DNA from: Archangium lipolyticum
GTDB lineage: Bacteria; Myxococcota; Myxococcia; Myxococcales; Myxococcaceae
Length of the DNA: 64,000 bases
Assembly (NCBI RefSeq): GCF_024623785.1
Contig: NZ_JANKBZ010000043.1
Location: forward strand, 1 to 64,000
Direction: 5' to 3'
Below, in pieces: positions 7,693 through 15,918 of this stretch (its first letter is position 1; each line of letters opens with the position of its first letter). A model generated the notes under the pieces. It did not search any database, was not told where the DNA came from, and saw only the letters and a list, made by a program, of their open reading frames with translations. A program made the translations under genes and the position numbers.

Positions 7693-8646
7693 ATGCTGCG
7701 ACAGCTGCTTCTGTCCGAAACCGGAGCTCGAGCCGACGGTGCGATGCGGACCCTGCCCGGCGCATTCGCCCTGCTCACCGAGGAGTTTCCCACCATCACC
7801 GTCCAGCCCCCGGACGCTGCCAGCGACGCGAACGTGTTGCGGCTGGATGCCCAGGAGTGGCGCGCTCCCGGCTTCGACCCGTTCGACTGGGACGAGCGCG
7901 TCTTCGGCGCGTCCACCGGGGACGGGGAGGGACACGGTCTCGCCCTGCACCTCACGGGCACGCCACCCGAGGCGCTCGCCGGCACCGCGCTGGAGATCCT
8001 CACCCGCTACCAGGGCCTCGTCGGCCGCCGCAACGCCGAGTCCGAGGGGCCCCTCTTCGACGCCATCCTCGCGCGGCACCTGGCGCTGCACGACATGAGC
8101 AAGCCGCTCGTCGTCGCGGACCACCGGCACGCGCTGGACACGTGGCAGTGGGTGCTGAGGCTCGCGCCGCACGCCGACCTGGCCCTCCAGGCCGCGGCCC
8201 TCTTCCATGACGTGGAGCGCCTGCTGTCCGAGGCGGACAAGCGCGTGGAGCACCACGCCCGGGACTACCAGGCCTTCAAGGACGCCCACGCGGCCCGGGG
8301 CGCGGACGTGGCCTGTGGGCTGCTCGCGGAGGTGGGCGTCGACGCGGGCACCCGCGAGCGCGTGCGCTGGCTCATCGGCCGCCACGAGAGGCCCGAGGAC
8401 GACGTGTGCCTCGCGCTCCTCAACGACGCGGACGCCCTCTCCTTCTTCTCGCTCAACGCCTCCGGCTTCGCCCGCTACTTCCCGCTCGAGCACACCCGCC
8501 GCAAGGTGGTCTACACGCTCCGGCGGCTGCGCCCCAGCCAGCGCTGGCGGCTCGCGCGCATCCGGCTCGCTCCCCAGGTGCGGCGCCTCCTCGAAGAGGC
8601 CATCGGAGCCATCACCCTCCCCAACACGCAGCAGGAGTCGGCATGA
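7693..8646 (+). CDS. HD-like phosphohydrolase fold protein (DUF4202-like)
   Basis: The 317-aa product has a C-terminal HD-type helical domain: HALDTWQWVL, then AALFHDVERLLSEADKRVEH, a HARDYQAFKDAH segment, IGRHERP and LNDADALSFF. These match the metal-binding His/Asp pattern of HD proteins and most resemble DUF4202. The N-terminal 100 residues are less conserved. A GGGGGGCG ribosome site precedes ATG 7693. It is the first gene of a tight operon and its stop overlaps the next start (ATGA), so it probably serves the same glycan or cell-surface pathway. Its substrate is unknown. Confidence 0.65.
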   Translation: MLRQLLLSETGARADGAMRTLPGAFALLTEEFPTITVQPPDAASDANVLRLDAQEWRAPGFDPFDWDERVFGASTGDGEGHGLALHLTGTPPEALAGTALEILTRYQGLVGRRNAESEGPLFDAILARHLALHDMSKPLVVADHRHALDTWQWVLRLAPHADLALQAAALFHDVERLLSEADKRVEHHARDYQAFKDAHAARGADVACGLLAEVGVDAGTRERVRWLIGRHERPEDDVCLALLNDADALSFFSLNASGFARYFPLEHTRRKVVYTLRRLRPSQRWRLARIRLAPQVRRLLEEAIGAITLPNTQQESA

Positions 8647-9731
8647 AGTTGGTGATCTTCGGCCTCACGGTCAGTTCCTCGTGGGGCAATGGCCACGCCA
8701 CCCTCTGGCGCGGGCTCATCTCCGCCCTCACCGCCCGTGGGCACCGCGTGGTCTTCTTCGAGAGGGATCAGCCCTTCTACGCCTCGCACCGGGACCTGCT
8801 CGCGCTGCCCCGGGGCGCGGAGCTCATCCTCTACGCCTCGTGGGAGGAGGCGCAGCCGCACGCGCGCCGGCACCTGCGGGACGCGGACGTGGGCATGGTG
8901 ACGTCCTACTGCGCGGATGGAATCGAAGCGGGCCGCCTCGTGCTGGGCTCGAACGTGCCGGTGAAGTCCTTCTACGACATGGACACGCCCGTCACGCTGG
9001 AGCGGGCCGAGCGCGGGGAGCGCGTCGAGTACATCGGCCCGGAGGGCCTGGGGGACTACGACATCGTCCTGAGCTACACGGGTGGCGAGGCCCTCACGGG
9101 GCTGCGGCGGCTCTTCGGCGCGCGCCACGCCGTGCCCCTCTATGGCAGCGTGGATCCGCGGGTGCACTACCCGGTGCCGCCGAAGGAGCACTACCAGGGG
9201 CACCTGTCGTACCTGGGCACCTACGCCGCCAACCGGCAACAGGCGCTGGAGCGCTTCTTCCTGGAGCCCGCGCGGCGCATGCCCGAGCGGCGCTTCATCA
9301 TCGGCGGCGCGCAGTACCCGCGGGACTTCGCGTGGACGGACAACCTCTACTTCGTCCAGCACCTGCCGCCCTCGGAGCACCCGTCCTTCTATTGTTCATC
9401 CGCGCTCACCCTCAACGTCACCCGTGCCCCCATGGCCGCCATGGGCTGGTGCCCATCGGGCCGCCTCTTCGAGGCCGCGGCGTGCGGCACCCCGGTGCTC
9501 AGTGACGCGTGGGAGGGCCTGGCTTCGTTCTTCCGACCGGGCGAGGAGATCCTCATCGCGCATTCCACCGAGGATGCCGTGGAGGCGCTCTCCCTGTCGC
9601 CGGAGGAGCTGGCCCGGATGGGCCGACGTGCCCGGGAGCGAGCGCTCACCGAGCACACCGCGGAACGACGCGCGGAGGAGCTGGTGGTGTTGTTGGACGG
9701 AGCGCGCGTCTCGAACCATGTGAGGAACTGA
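8643..9731 (+). CDS. CgeB-like glycosyltransferase family protein
   Basis: The 362-aa protein has a Rossmann-type N-terminus (MKLVIFGLTVSSSWGNGHAT) and DIVLSYTGGEALTGL in the middle. The C-terminal GT-B half contains the family-typical FYCSSALTLNVTRAPMAAMG and AACGTPVLSDAWEGL. This is the CgeB/DUF3880-type layout of spore-coat and surface glycosyltransferases. It starts inside the stop codon of the upstream gene and is followed after 3 bp by a nucleotidyltransferase, so the genes probably act together on an activated sugar. Confidence 0.8.
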   Translation: MKLVIFGLTVSSSWGNGHATLWRGLISALTARGHRVVFFERDQPFYASHRDLLALPRGAELILYASWEEAQPHARRHLRDADVGMVTSYCADGIEAGRLVLGSNVPVKSFYDMDTPVTLERAERGERVEYIGPEGLGDYDIVLSYTGGEALTGLRRLFGARHAVPLYGSVDPRVHYPVPPKEHYQGHLSYLGTYAANRQQALERFFLEPARRMPERRFIIGGAQYPRDFAWTDNLYFVQHLPPSEHPSFYCSSALTLNVTRAPMAAMGWCPSGRLFEAAACGTPVLSDAWEGLASFFRPGEEILIAHSTEDAVEALSLSPEELARMGRRARERALTEHTAERRAEELVVLLDGARVSNHVRN

Positions 9732-9734
9732 GAC

Positions 9735-10508
9735 ATGTGGGGACTCATACCTGCGGCGGGAATCGGCAGCCGCATCCAGCCGCTCGCCTTCTCCAAGGAA
9801 CTGCTCCCCGTGGGAGGCCGTTACGACGGCAAGACGGAGCGGCCTCGCGCCGTGAGCGAATACCTGGTGGATCGCATGCTGCTCGCGGGGGCGGACAAGA
9901 TCTGCTTCGTCATCTCCCCGGGCAAGTCGGACATCATCGAGTACTACGGCGGCAGGGTGGGCGGAGCGATGGTGTGCTACGCCGTGCAGCCGGAGCCGCT
10001 GGGGCTGTGTGATTCGCTCTTCCGCGCCCTGCCCCTCATCCACCCGGACGAGGAGGTGGTGATCGGCCTGCCGGACACCGTCTGGTTCCCCGAGAATGGC
10101 CTGTGCAAGCTGCCGGAGGGAGGGCTGTCGTTCCTGTGCTTCCCGGTGGCGCGCCCCGAGCTGTTCGACGCGGTGGTGGCGGACAAGGACGGCACGGTGC
10201 GGGAGATCCAGGTGAAGCAGGAGGGCGCCACCAGCCATTGGATCTGGGGGGCCTTCAAGATGACCGGCGCCATCATGCGCGAGTTGCACGAGCTGTGGCT
10301 CACACGCGAGCCGAGGGACCCGTACATGGGCACGTTGGTGAACGAGTGGCTGGCGCGAGGCGGCAAGGCCCATGCGGTGCGAGCGGGCGAATCCTACGTG
10401 GACGTGGGGACGCTCAACGGTTACCGGGAGGCCATCCAGTTGCTCGGCACCCGTCCGGTCCGCACCACGGTCCTGGACGAGAGCGCCACCACGCCCACCC
10501 TGCAGTAA
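9735..10508 (+). CDS. Sugar nucleotidyltransferase
   Basis: The 257-aa protein opens with the nucleotide-binding signature of NTP-transferases (PAAGIGSRIQPLAFSKELLP, about residues 6-25; GSR replaces the usual GTR). It has YCVQP-type and LPDTVWF segments where the metal-binding Asp lies. Similar enzymes join NTP and sugar-1-phosphate to make nucleotide sugars. The C-terminal VDVGTLNGYREAI is also typical. It would supply the donor for the adjacent CgeB-like transferase. The sugar is not predictable. Confidence 0.88.
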   Translation: MWGLIPAAGIGSRIQPLAFSKELLPVGGRYDGKTERPRAVSEYLVDRMLLAGADKICFVISPGKSDIIEYYGGRVGGAMVCYAVQPEPLGLCDSLFRALPLIHPDEEVVIGLPDTVWFPENGLCKLPEGGLSFLCFPVARPELFDAVVADKDGTVREIQVKQEGATSHWIWGAFKMTGAIMRELHELWLTREPRDPYMGTLVNEWLARGGKAHAVRAGESYVDVGTLNGYREAIQLLGTRPVRTTVLDESATTPTLQ

Positions 10509-10514
10509 GAGCAT

Positions 10515-10550
10515 CCCCTCTCCCTCTGGGAGAGGGTCAGGGTGAGGGTC
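10515..10550. repeat. REP-like palindrome, copy 1
   Basis: CCCTCTCCC-tctg-GGAGAGGG followed by GGGTGAGGGTC. It lies between the nucleotidyltransferase and PIG-L genes and is one of ten copies of the same element in the window. Confidence 0.9.
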
Positions 10551-10623
10551 TACGGTCGTTTCAGAAGGTAAGGACGGGGAAGGGAGGGGGCGGTGGAAAG
10601 AGTTCCGGGAAGGAGGTGCACAC

Positions 10624-11490
10624 ATGCGACCTCCTGACGAGTCACCCTGGCTGGAGGAGCAGCAGGCAGAGGACACACGCACCGTGGCGGAGGTCCTCGG
10701 GCCGCTGCTACCGCCGCAGGCCCTGCATGGCTCCACATTGATCGTGGCCGCGCACCCGGAGGATGAGGTGCGGGGAGCCGCGTGGCTGCTGCGCCGCAGC
10801 CCCGGCTGTCACGTCGTCCACGTCACCGACGGAGCACCCAGGGACATGTCGTCGATCCGGCGCGAGGCCTATGCGCGCCTGCGTGAGGAGGAGTCCTTCG
10901 CCGCGCTGGCGCTCGCCGGAGTGCCTCGGCACCACCTGCTCTCGTTGGGGGCGATGGACCAGGAAGCGGCGCTGGACCTCGTCACCCTCACCGAGTACCT
11001 CATGGCGCTGTTGAAGGCGCTGCGTCCGGCACTCCTCGTTGTCCATCCGTACGAGGGTGGCCACCCGGATCACGATGCCGCCGCCTTCATCTCGCACGCC
11101 GCCGTGGCGCTGATGGCGAGGACGGGACGCACGCCTCCGGCACTGCTGGAGATGGCGTCCTACCACCGCCGCCAGGGGGAGCTCGTCACCGGCGAGTTCC
11201 TCCCCGCGCCGGACGGCAGTCCGGTGGCCACGGTGTCCCTCACCGGGTCCGAGCGCGCCCGCAAGCAGCGGATGCTCGCGTGCTACGCATCGGAGGCGAG
11301 GGAGCTGGAGTCGTTCCCGATGAAGCAGGAGCGCTACCGGGCCGCGCCCCGCTACGACTTCACCCGTCCGCCACACGAGGGGATGCTTCAATACGAGACC
11401 AACGTCTGGAGGATGACGGGCACACGCTGGCGGGAGCTGGCCCGGCAGGCCCTGGAGAGACTGAAGCTGCCGGAGGTTCCATGGCACTGA
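10624..11490 (+). CDS. PIG-L/LmbE-family deacetylase
   Basis: The 288-aa protein has the PIG-L fold motifs TLIVAAHPEDEVRGAAWLLR (about 39-58), THVTDGAPRD-type spacing, and HPYEGGHPDHDAAAF (about 141-155). In characterised members such as MshB the first motif is HPDD, where the first Asp is the catalytic base. Here it is HPED, a Glu in that place, while the zinc ligands His and second Asp remain. A strong AAGGAGGTG ribosome site precedes the start. The likely reaction is removal of an N-acetyl group from a sugar. It overlaps the next gene by 10 bp. Confidence 0.85.
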   Translation: MRPPDESPWLEEQQAEDTRTVAEVLGPLLPPQALHGSTLIVAAHPEDEVRGAAWLLRRSPGCHVVHVTDGAPRDMSSIRREAYARLREEESFAALALAGVPRHHLLSLGAMDQEAALDLVTLTEYLMALLKALRPALLVVHPYEGGHPDHDAAAFISHAAVALMARTGRTPPALLEMASYHRRQGELVTGEFLPAPDGSPVATVSLTGSERARKQRMLACYASEARELESFPMKQERYRAAPRYDFTRPPHEGMLQYETNVWRMTGTRWRELARQALERLKLPEVPWH

Positions 11491-12506
11491 GCTCCGATCT
11501 GGGAACGCCCCGGCTCCAACGGGTCCGGGCCCCCGCGCCCCTCGAGGTGGAAGAGGTCGTCTCCCCGCGTGGCCTGGAGCAGCTTCGAGGCGAGTGGCGC
11601 TGGTTGTGGGCCCGCTGTCCCGGGGCCACCACCTTCCAGCGGCCGGAGTGGCTGCTGCCCTGGTACCGGCACTTCGGTCAGGGCTTCTCTCCTCGACCTC
11701 CCTGGGTGGTGACGCTGCGGAGCGAGGGCCGGCTGGTGGGGCTCGCGCCACTGGCCGTTCGCGAGGAGCAGGGCGCGCGCGTGGTGAGGCTGCTCGGCGA
11801 GGGCCTCTCCGACTCACTCGATGTGCTGATGGATCCGTCCCTGGCCCCGCGGGGTGTGCGGACCCTGTTCGACTGGCTCGCCCGGAATGACGATCGCTGG
11901 GACCTGTGCGTCTTCGAGCAGCTCCGGGAGGACTCGCCCCTGCTGGGCACCCCCGTGCCCGCGGGCTGGGGCGAGCACAGCGAGGCGCGAGAGGCCTGTC
12001 CCCAGACGGTCCTTCCCTGGGCGGCGGGGAGACGGCTCGCGGCCATCCTGAGCCAGGCGCGTCGCCGCCTGGAGCAGCTGGGCCCGGTGCGCATCGAGGA
12101 GGCGAACGAGGGCAACCTGGACACGATGATGGACTCGCTGTTCCGGCTGCGGGGAGTGGAGGATGCCACGCTCCAGGCCTTCCATCGGGAGGTGGCGCGC
12201 GGCCTGCTCGCCGCGCGAGCCCTGCGCCTCTACGCCCTGCACGTGAATGAGCGGCCGGTGTCCGTCTTCCACGGCTTCCAGGACGGAGCGCACGTCCGCT
12301 ATCACCTCGGTGGAGTCGCTCCGGACTTCGAGCGCTACCACGTGGGCAACCTGTTGATCGCGCATGCGCTGGAGGAGGCGGCGCGCTCCGGGGCAACGGT
12401 GTTCGACTTCCCGCGTGGCCCCGAGCCCTCCAGGTACCTCTGGGGCGTGAAGGAGACACGCAACCACCGGCGCAGCGTGTGGCACGGCCCCGAGACGAAG
12501 ATGTGA
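11481..12506 (+). CDS. FemAB/CelD-type GNAT acyltransferase
   Basis: The 341-aa protein has two GNAT-like halves of the Acetyltransf_6 (CelD/BcsL) type, with TTFQRPEWLLPWYRHFGQGF near residue 50 and a C-terminal YHLGGVAPDFERYHVGNLLI plus VFDFPRGPEPSRYLWG. Such enzymes acylate sugars or lipids in exopolysaccharide pathways. It is the last gene of the operon that starts at 7693 and is followed by a strong terminator. A free amine made by the preceding PIG-L enzyme would be a logical acceptor; this is inference. Confidence 0.82.
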   Translation: MALSSDLGTPRLQRVRAPAPLEVEEVVSPRGLEQLRGEWRWLWARCPGATTFQRPEWLLPWYRHFGQGFSPRPPWVVTLRSEGRLVGLAPLAVREEQGARVVRLLGEGLSDSLDVLMDPSLAPRGVRTLFDWLARNDDRWDLCVFEQLREDSPLLGTPVPAGWGEHSEAREACPQTVLPWAAGRRLAAILSQARRRLEQLGPVRIEEANEGNLDTMMDSLFRLRGVEDATLQAFHREVARGLLAARALRLYALHVNERPVSVFHGFQDGAHVRYHLGGVAPDFERYHVGNLLIAHALEEAARSGATVFDFPRGPEPSRYLWGVKETRNHRRSVWHGPETKM

Positions 12507-12515
12507 AGAGACTTC

Positions 12516-12554
12516 GGGCCCCGGACTCCACACCCATCCGGGGCCCTCTTCTTT
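12516..12554. terminator. Rho-independent terminator, probably bidirectional
   Basis: GGGCCCCGGA (12516-12525) pairs perfectly with TCCGGGGCCC (12537-12546) over an 11-nt loop, followed by TCTTCTTT. It lies between the end of the glycan operon and the convergent lipoprotein gene. Confidence 0.9.
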
Positions 12555-12566
12555 CAACGGCCCGTC

Positions 12567-12959
12567 TCAGCGATTCGTGCCGCCACCCGAGTCGGCACCG
12601 GTGTCACCGCCCGTCGAGCCCGAGCCCGTGCCGCCGCTGCCCGCGCCGCCACTGCCCGTGCCGCGCCCCATGTCCTCCTGCTCGCCCGTGTTGTCCATGT
12701 CGTTCAGGCTGCCGCCGCTCCCCGAGCCGCCCACGTCACCCGCGCCCTGCGAGCTCCCCGAACCACCGGTCATGCTCCCGGAGCCGCCAGCACCACCACC
12801 CTGGGAGCCTCCCTGCATGCCCGCGCCGCCCGTCCCTCCCTGCTGACCCGTCCCTCCCTGCTGGCCCGCGCCGCCCTGCCCACCGCCGCCCTTGCACCCC
12901 GCCCCGAAGAGCAGAGCCGCCGCCATCGCTCCAACGAACATGGTCTTCATGTGCCGCAT
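12567..12959 (-). CDS. Gly-rich low-complexity lipoprotein
   Basis: The 130-aa product has a lipoprotein signal (MFVGAMAAALLFGAGC). The mature part is nearly all Gly, Ser, Gln and Thr in short repeats (GGTGQQGGTGGAG and similar), with one acidic stretch (DMDNTGEQEDMG). It is probably intrinsically disordered and surface-anchored. GGGAGGAAGG precedes ATG 12959. Myxobacterial genomes carry many such lipoproteins of unknown role. No enzyme domain is visible. Confidence 0.75.
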   Translation of the reverse strand: MRHMKTMFVGAMAAALLFGAGCKGGGGQGGAGQQGGTGQQGGTGGAGMQGGSQGGGAGGSGSMTGGSGSSQGAGDVGGSGSGGSLNDMDNTGEQEDMGRGTGSGGAGSGGTGSGSTGGDTGADSGGGTNR

Positions 12960-13162
12960 GATCCTTCCTCCCGTGGGACTGCTACCTGGAGGCTAGGGGC
13001 CCATCACGCGCCGCGGCATTGGACTCCCGGTTCAGGAGAGGGGCTCGGCGGGGAGTCGGCCCACCCTGCTGACGAGCCGCCGCCACTCACCGGGCCCATC
13101 CGCTCGTGGAAGGGCCGTCTCCCCCGCCAGCAGGATCTGGGGTCTGCTTCCCAAGCGGAGAA

Positions 13163-13204
13163 GCACCTGTCCCACCGGACGGGATTGACCTGGCGGACAG
13201 GTGC
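13163..13204. promoter_or_regulatory. Perfect 10-bp inverted repeat in the gap upstream of 13278
   Basis: GCACCTGTCC (13163-13172) is matched by GGACAGGTGC (13195-13204) across a 22-bp loop, followed by CTTTCC. It lies in the 12960-13277 intergenic stretch, which otherwise shows no gene. It could be an operator, an attenuator or a weak terminator. Confidence 0.5.
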
Positions 13205-13277
13205 CTTTCCCGCTGTCTCGTCAACAGATTGTCCGCATGCGGCTCTCCACTGCGCAGTCCCGGCGAGGAACACGTCC

Positions 13278-13541
13278 ATGACCCTGGCGATGCGAATCGA
13301 ACGTGAGCAGCAGCAGTCGCACCCCGCTCCCCGTCGGAGATGGGTGACGGTGGCGGCGGATGGGAGTGGCTGGTACGTCCGGCTCGAAGGCAATCACCGG
13401 GTCGACCGTTACCCCAACGTCACACAGGCCATCCACCGGGGGCGGAAGCTGGCGCACCAGCACAAGCCCTCGGGCCTCGTCGTCCAGTACCTGGATGGAG
13501 AGGAGGAAGAACTCCAGTACGAGAGCGCGACCCATCCCTGA
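13278..13541 (+). CDS. Small DUF2188-like protein
   Basis: The 87-aa protein has the DUF2188 pattern: WVTVAADGSGWYVRLEGNHR, then TQAIHRGRKLAHQHKPSGLV and VVQYLDGE. It is a small alpha/beta fold seen in many soil bacteria, function unknown. ATG 13278 is preceded by GCGAGGA at good spacing. Upstream in-frame sequence is not protein-like, so the longer frame is rejected. No membrane or signal segment is seen. Confidence 0.75.
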   Translation: MTLAMRIEREQQQSHPAPRRRWVTVAADGSGWYVRLEGNHRVDRYPNVTQAIHRGRKLAHQHKPSGLVVQYLDGEEEELQYESATHP

Positions 13542-13614
13542 AGACCCCGTCACGGGGCCGTGAGGACCTTTCACTACCCGACGTCCCGAGCCCCCATGTA
13601 ACCGGTGGGGGCAC

Positions 13615-14457
13615 GTGCCAGAACGCCGGGGGCTGCCCATCTTCCGTGCCGTGCAGGAGCGACGCGTCGAGAACTGGGTGGAGTTGCAGGACGCGCTCTT
13701 CGCGGGCTCGTGGAACGAGACCCTCAAGCGCTTCCGCCCCACCCTCGCCTTCCGGGGCATGCCGGACTCGGGCCATGACCTGGCCACCAGCCTCAACCGG
13801 CGTGGCGGCAACTACTCCCGACAGGAACACGTCATGCTGCGCGCCTTCCGCAAGTACGCGCGCGGCACCACCAACCCCAGCGAGTCCATCTGGGATTGGC
13901 TGTCGCTCGCCCAGCACCACGGGCTGCCCACGCGCCTGCTGGACTGGACCTTCAGCCCCTACGTGGCGCTGCACTTCCTCACGGAGAATCCGGAGCAGTA
14001 CGGCGTGGACGGTGTGGTGTGGTGCGTGGACTACCGCGAGACGAACCGGCTCCTGCCCCGCCCCCTCAAGGCCCAGCTCCACGAAGAGGGCGCCGACGTC
14101 TTCAGCGCGGAGATGCTCGCCGAGGTGGCCGGCAACCTCGCCACCTTCGACCGGCTCTCCCGCAGCCCCTTCGTGCTCTTCTTCGAGCCGCCCTCCATCG
14201 ACGAGCGCATCGTCAACCAGTTCGCCCTCTTCTCGGTGATGAACGACGCCTCGGCGCGGCTGGACGAGTTCCTCGAGCGGCAGAAGAAAGGCGTGCGCCG
14301 GCTCATCGTCCCCGCACGCCTCAAGCAGGAGGTGCGGGACAAGCTCGACCAGGCCAACATCACCGAGCGTGTGCTCTTCCCGGGCCTGGACGGGCTCTCC
14401 CGCTGGCTGCGGCGCTACTACAACCCGCAGCCCCCCGGCGCCCCTCATCCGCACTAA
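13615..14457 (+). CDS. FRG-domain protein
   Basis: The 280-aa product carries the FRG domain: TLAFRGMPDSGHDLATSL (about 44-61), then HVMLRAFRKYA, then the hallmark SLAQHHGLPTRLLDWTFSPY (about 100-119). FRG proteins are found in defence and mobile-element contexts in bacteria, but their activity is unknown. The GTG start at 13615 follows GGTGGGGG. Its stop overlaps the stop of the convergent small membrane gene by 4 bp. The C-terminus after residue 200 is helical and has no recognised domain. Confidence 0.85.
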   Translation: MPERRGLPIFRAVQERRVENWVELQDALFAGSWNETLKRFRPTLAFRGMPDSGHDLATSLNRRGGNYSRQEHVMLRAFRKYARGTTNPSESIWDWLSLAQHHGLPTRLLDWTFSPYVALHFLTENPEQYGVDGVVWCVDYRETNRLLPRPLKAQLHEEGADVFSAEMLAEVAGNLATFDRLSRSPFVLFFEPPSIDERIVNQFALFSVMNDASARLDEFLERQKKGVRRLIVPARLKQEVRDKLDQANITERVLFPGLDGLSRWLRRYYNPQPPGAPHPH

Positions 14458-14636
14458 TGGCTGGAGTGGGCCTCCGTCTGTCCGGGCATCCGCTGGTACG
14501 GGGTCGCGCGTCCCTCTCGCGCCACGCGCTTGTCGCTGATCCTGCTGATGCCACCGAGAATGATGGTGAGCGCGATGACGAGGAAGAAGAACACGAGGAC
14601 AGCGAAGAAAAACCCCATGGCGAACATGTCACCCAT
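14454..14636 (-). CDS. Small single-pass membrane protein
   Basis: This 60-aa protein has one strong hydrophobic helix (FFFAVLVFFFLVIALTIIL, about residues 9-27) and a basic C-terminal tail. ATG 14636 has a near-perfect AAGGAGGT ribosome site 8 nt upstream, which fixes the start against a longer frame running into a REP element. It is probably an inner-membrane protein of unknown role. Confidence 0.75.
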   Translation of the reverse strand: MGDMFAMGFFFAVLVFFFLVIALTIILGGISRISDKRVAREGRATPYQRMPGQTEAHSSH

Positions 14637-14689
14637 CGAGCGACCTCCTTTCGCCTCAAGGTAGGGCCGCTGTGGGAGCCCGTGCATGC

Positions 14690-14725
14690 CCCCTCTCCCT
14701 CTGGGAGAGGGCTGGGGTGAGGGTC
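14690..14725. repeat. REP-like palindrome, copy 2
   Basis: CCCTCTCCC-tctg-GGAGAGGG then GGGGTGAGGGTC, upstream of the small membrane gene. Confidence 0.9.
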
Positions 14726-14833
14726 TGCCTCCCCGCCCGCCCTCCATCCATTGACCGGGCTTGCCGTCTCTCCCGGACCACCAGACCTTGAGTCTCGAAT
14801 CCAACACACCCATCGCATCGGAGGACGCACGGC

Positions 14834-15028
14834 ATGCCTCGCAAACCCCAGGAAGAGAACCCCACGATGCACGGCGACGCCAAGATGAGCGAGGAGACCC
14901 GCAAGGAGGTCTTCGGCAAGTCGGAGAAGGAGAGCGCCCCCGAGGAAGCCGAGGGCAGGCAGCGCGAGTTCAGCGGGCCCTCCGAGGCCAACAGCAAGGA
15001 CAGCTCGGGGAGCGACAAGCACAGCTGA
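14834..15028 (+). CDS. Small charged disordered protein
   Basis: This 64-aa protein is almost entirely charged and polar (EETRKEVFGKSEKESAPEEA, then a Ser/Asp/Lys tail). It has no hydrophobic core, so it is probably unfolded in isolation, as stress- or spore-related hydrophilic proteins are. I do not recognise a family. The downstream gap to 15095 holds nothing I can support except the next REP element. Confidence 0.5.
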   Translation: MPRKPQEENPTMHGDAKMSEETRKEVFGKSEKESAPEEAEGRQREFSGPSEANSKDSSGSDKHS

Positions 15029-15094
15029 CCCGGGACTCGGGAGGTGGGTGCACGGCGCGGCCCCCTCCCTTCCGGATTCAACCCCCTTCACCAG

Positions 15095-15130
15095 AGACCC
15101 TCACCCCAGCCCTCTCCCGGAGGGAGAGGG
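15095..15130. repeat. REP-like palindrome, copy 3
   Basis: GACCCTCACCCC then CCCTCTCCC-ggag-GGAGAGGG. It overlaps the 3' end of the alpha/beta hydrolase gene and supplies that protein's last ten residues. Confidence 0.9.
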
Positions 15131-15754
15131 AGTGAGCTCGTGCAACAGCCAGTCTCGCACCACGGTGAAGACGCGCTCGGCGGCCTCGTCCAACACGTGC
15201 CCCGCTCCCGGAATGAGCTCCAGCACCTTCTTCCCTCGCGCCCTCTCGTGGATGGACCGTGAGCAGCTCGGCGGTAGCACTGTGTCCGACGTGCCGTGGA
15301 TGAGCAGCAGCGAGCGCGGCGGCAGCTCCGATACGGCCTCGGCCCCGTAGCTCTGCGATGACAGTCCCACCACCGTCGTCACCCAGGGCGACTGCACTCC
15401 GGCGGCGATCATCACCGCCCCGCCGAATGAGTGCCCCACCAGCGCCACCCGCTCCAGCCCGTGCTCCACCAGGAACTCCACCCCCGCGAGCACGTCTTGC
15501 ACCGACTCCGCCAGGTTCGTCGGGTTCCGGTACTTCAGCCGCAGCGTGGACAGGCCCTGCCGCAGCAGCTCCTCTCCCAGCCGCGGGTACAGCCCGAGCG
15601 CTGGCGTGTCGAAGCCCCCGCCCACTCCTCCGGCCAGCAAGACGCCCGCCTTCGCTCCGATGGCCTCGTACAGCAGTACATCCACCGCGCCCCGCCTCGT
15701 GCGCAACGTATGTGACCGCGGCGCCATACCCACCCCGTCTTGCGGCGTCTCCAT
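15101..15754 (-). CDS. Alpha/beta-hydrolase (dienelactone-hydrolase-like)
   Basis: The 217-aa product has the nucleophile elbow GHSFGGAV (about residues 105-112), a catalytic Asp region LLLIHGTSDTVLPP, and His in IPGAGHVLDEA. It is small and soluble, a generic esterase or lactone hydrolase type. ATG 15754 (METPQDGVGM) follows AGGAGCGGAG and is preferred over the longer 15805 start, which has no ribosome site. The last residues (TPSPSGRGLG) are encoded by the REP element at 15095-15130, so insertion of the repeat has altered the C-terminus. Confidence 0.8.
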   Translation of the reverse strand: METPQDGVGMAPRSHTLRTRRGAVDVLLYEAIGAKAGVLLAGGVGGGFDTPALGLYPRLGEELLRQGLSTLRLKYRNPTNLAESVQDVLAGVEFLVEHGLERVALVGHSFGGAVMIAAGVQSPWVTTVVGLSSQSYGAEAVSELPPRSLLLIHGTSDTVLPPSCSRSIHERARGKKVLELIPGAGHVLDEAAERVFTVVRDWLLHELTPSPSGRGLG

Positions 15755-15855
15755 CTTGGCTCCGCTCCTGCTCTCGTCCCTCCCCCTTGCACCTAGGGTG
15801 GACATGAGCGGCGGGCCGGGAAGGCGTGCGATATCGGGCGGGAGAGCGAAGGGTA

Positions 15856-15890
15856 GACCCTCACCCTGACCCTCTCCCAGAGGGAGAGGG
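15856..15890. repeat. REP-like palindrome, copy 4
   Basis: GACCCTCACCCT then CCCTCTCCC-agag-GGAGAGGG, between the hydrolase gene and the response regulator/kinase. Confidence 0.9.
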
Positions 15891-15918
15891 GATGGACACG
15901 GTGGGAATTCGCGAGGGC

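Noticed and set aside
12580-12860. Pro-rich plus-strand frame opposite the Gly-rich lipoprotein
   Set aside because: It is the complement of the repetitive Gly codons. The minus strand has a signal peptide, lipobox and ribosome site.
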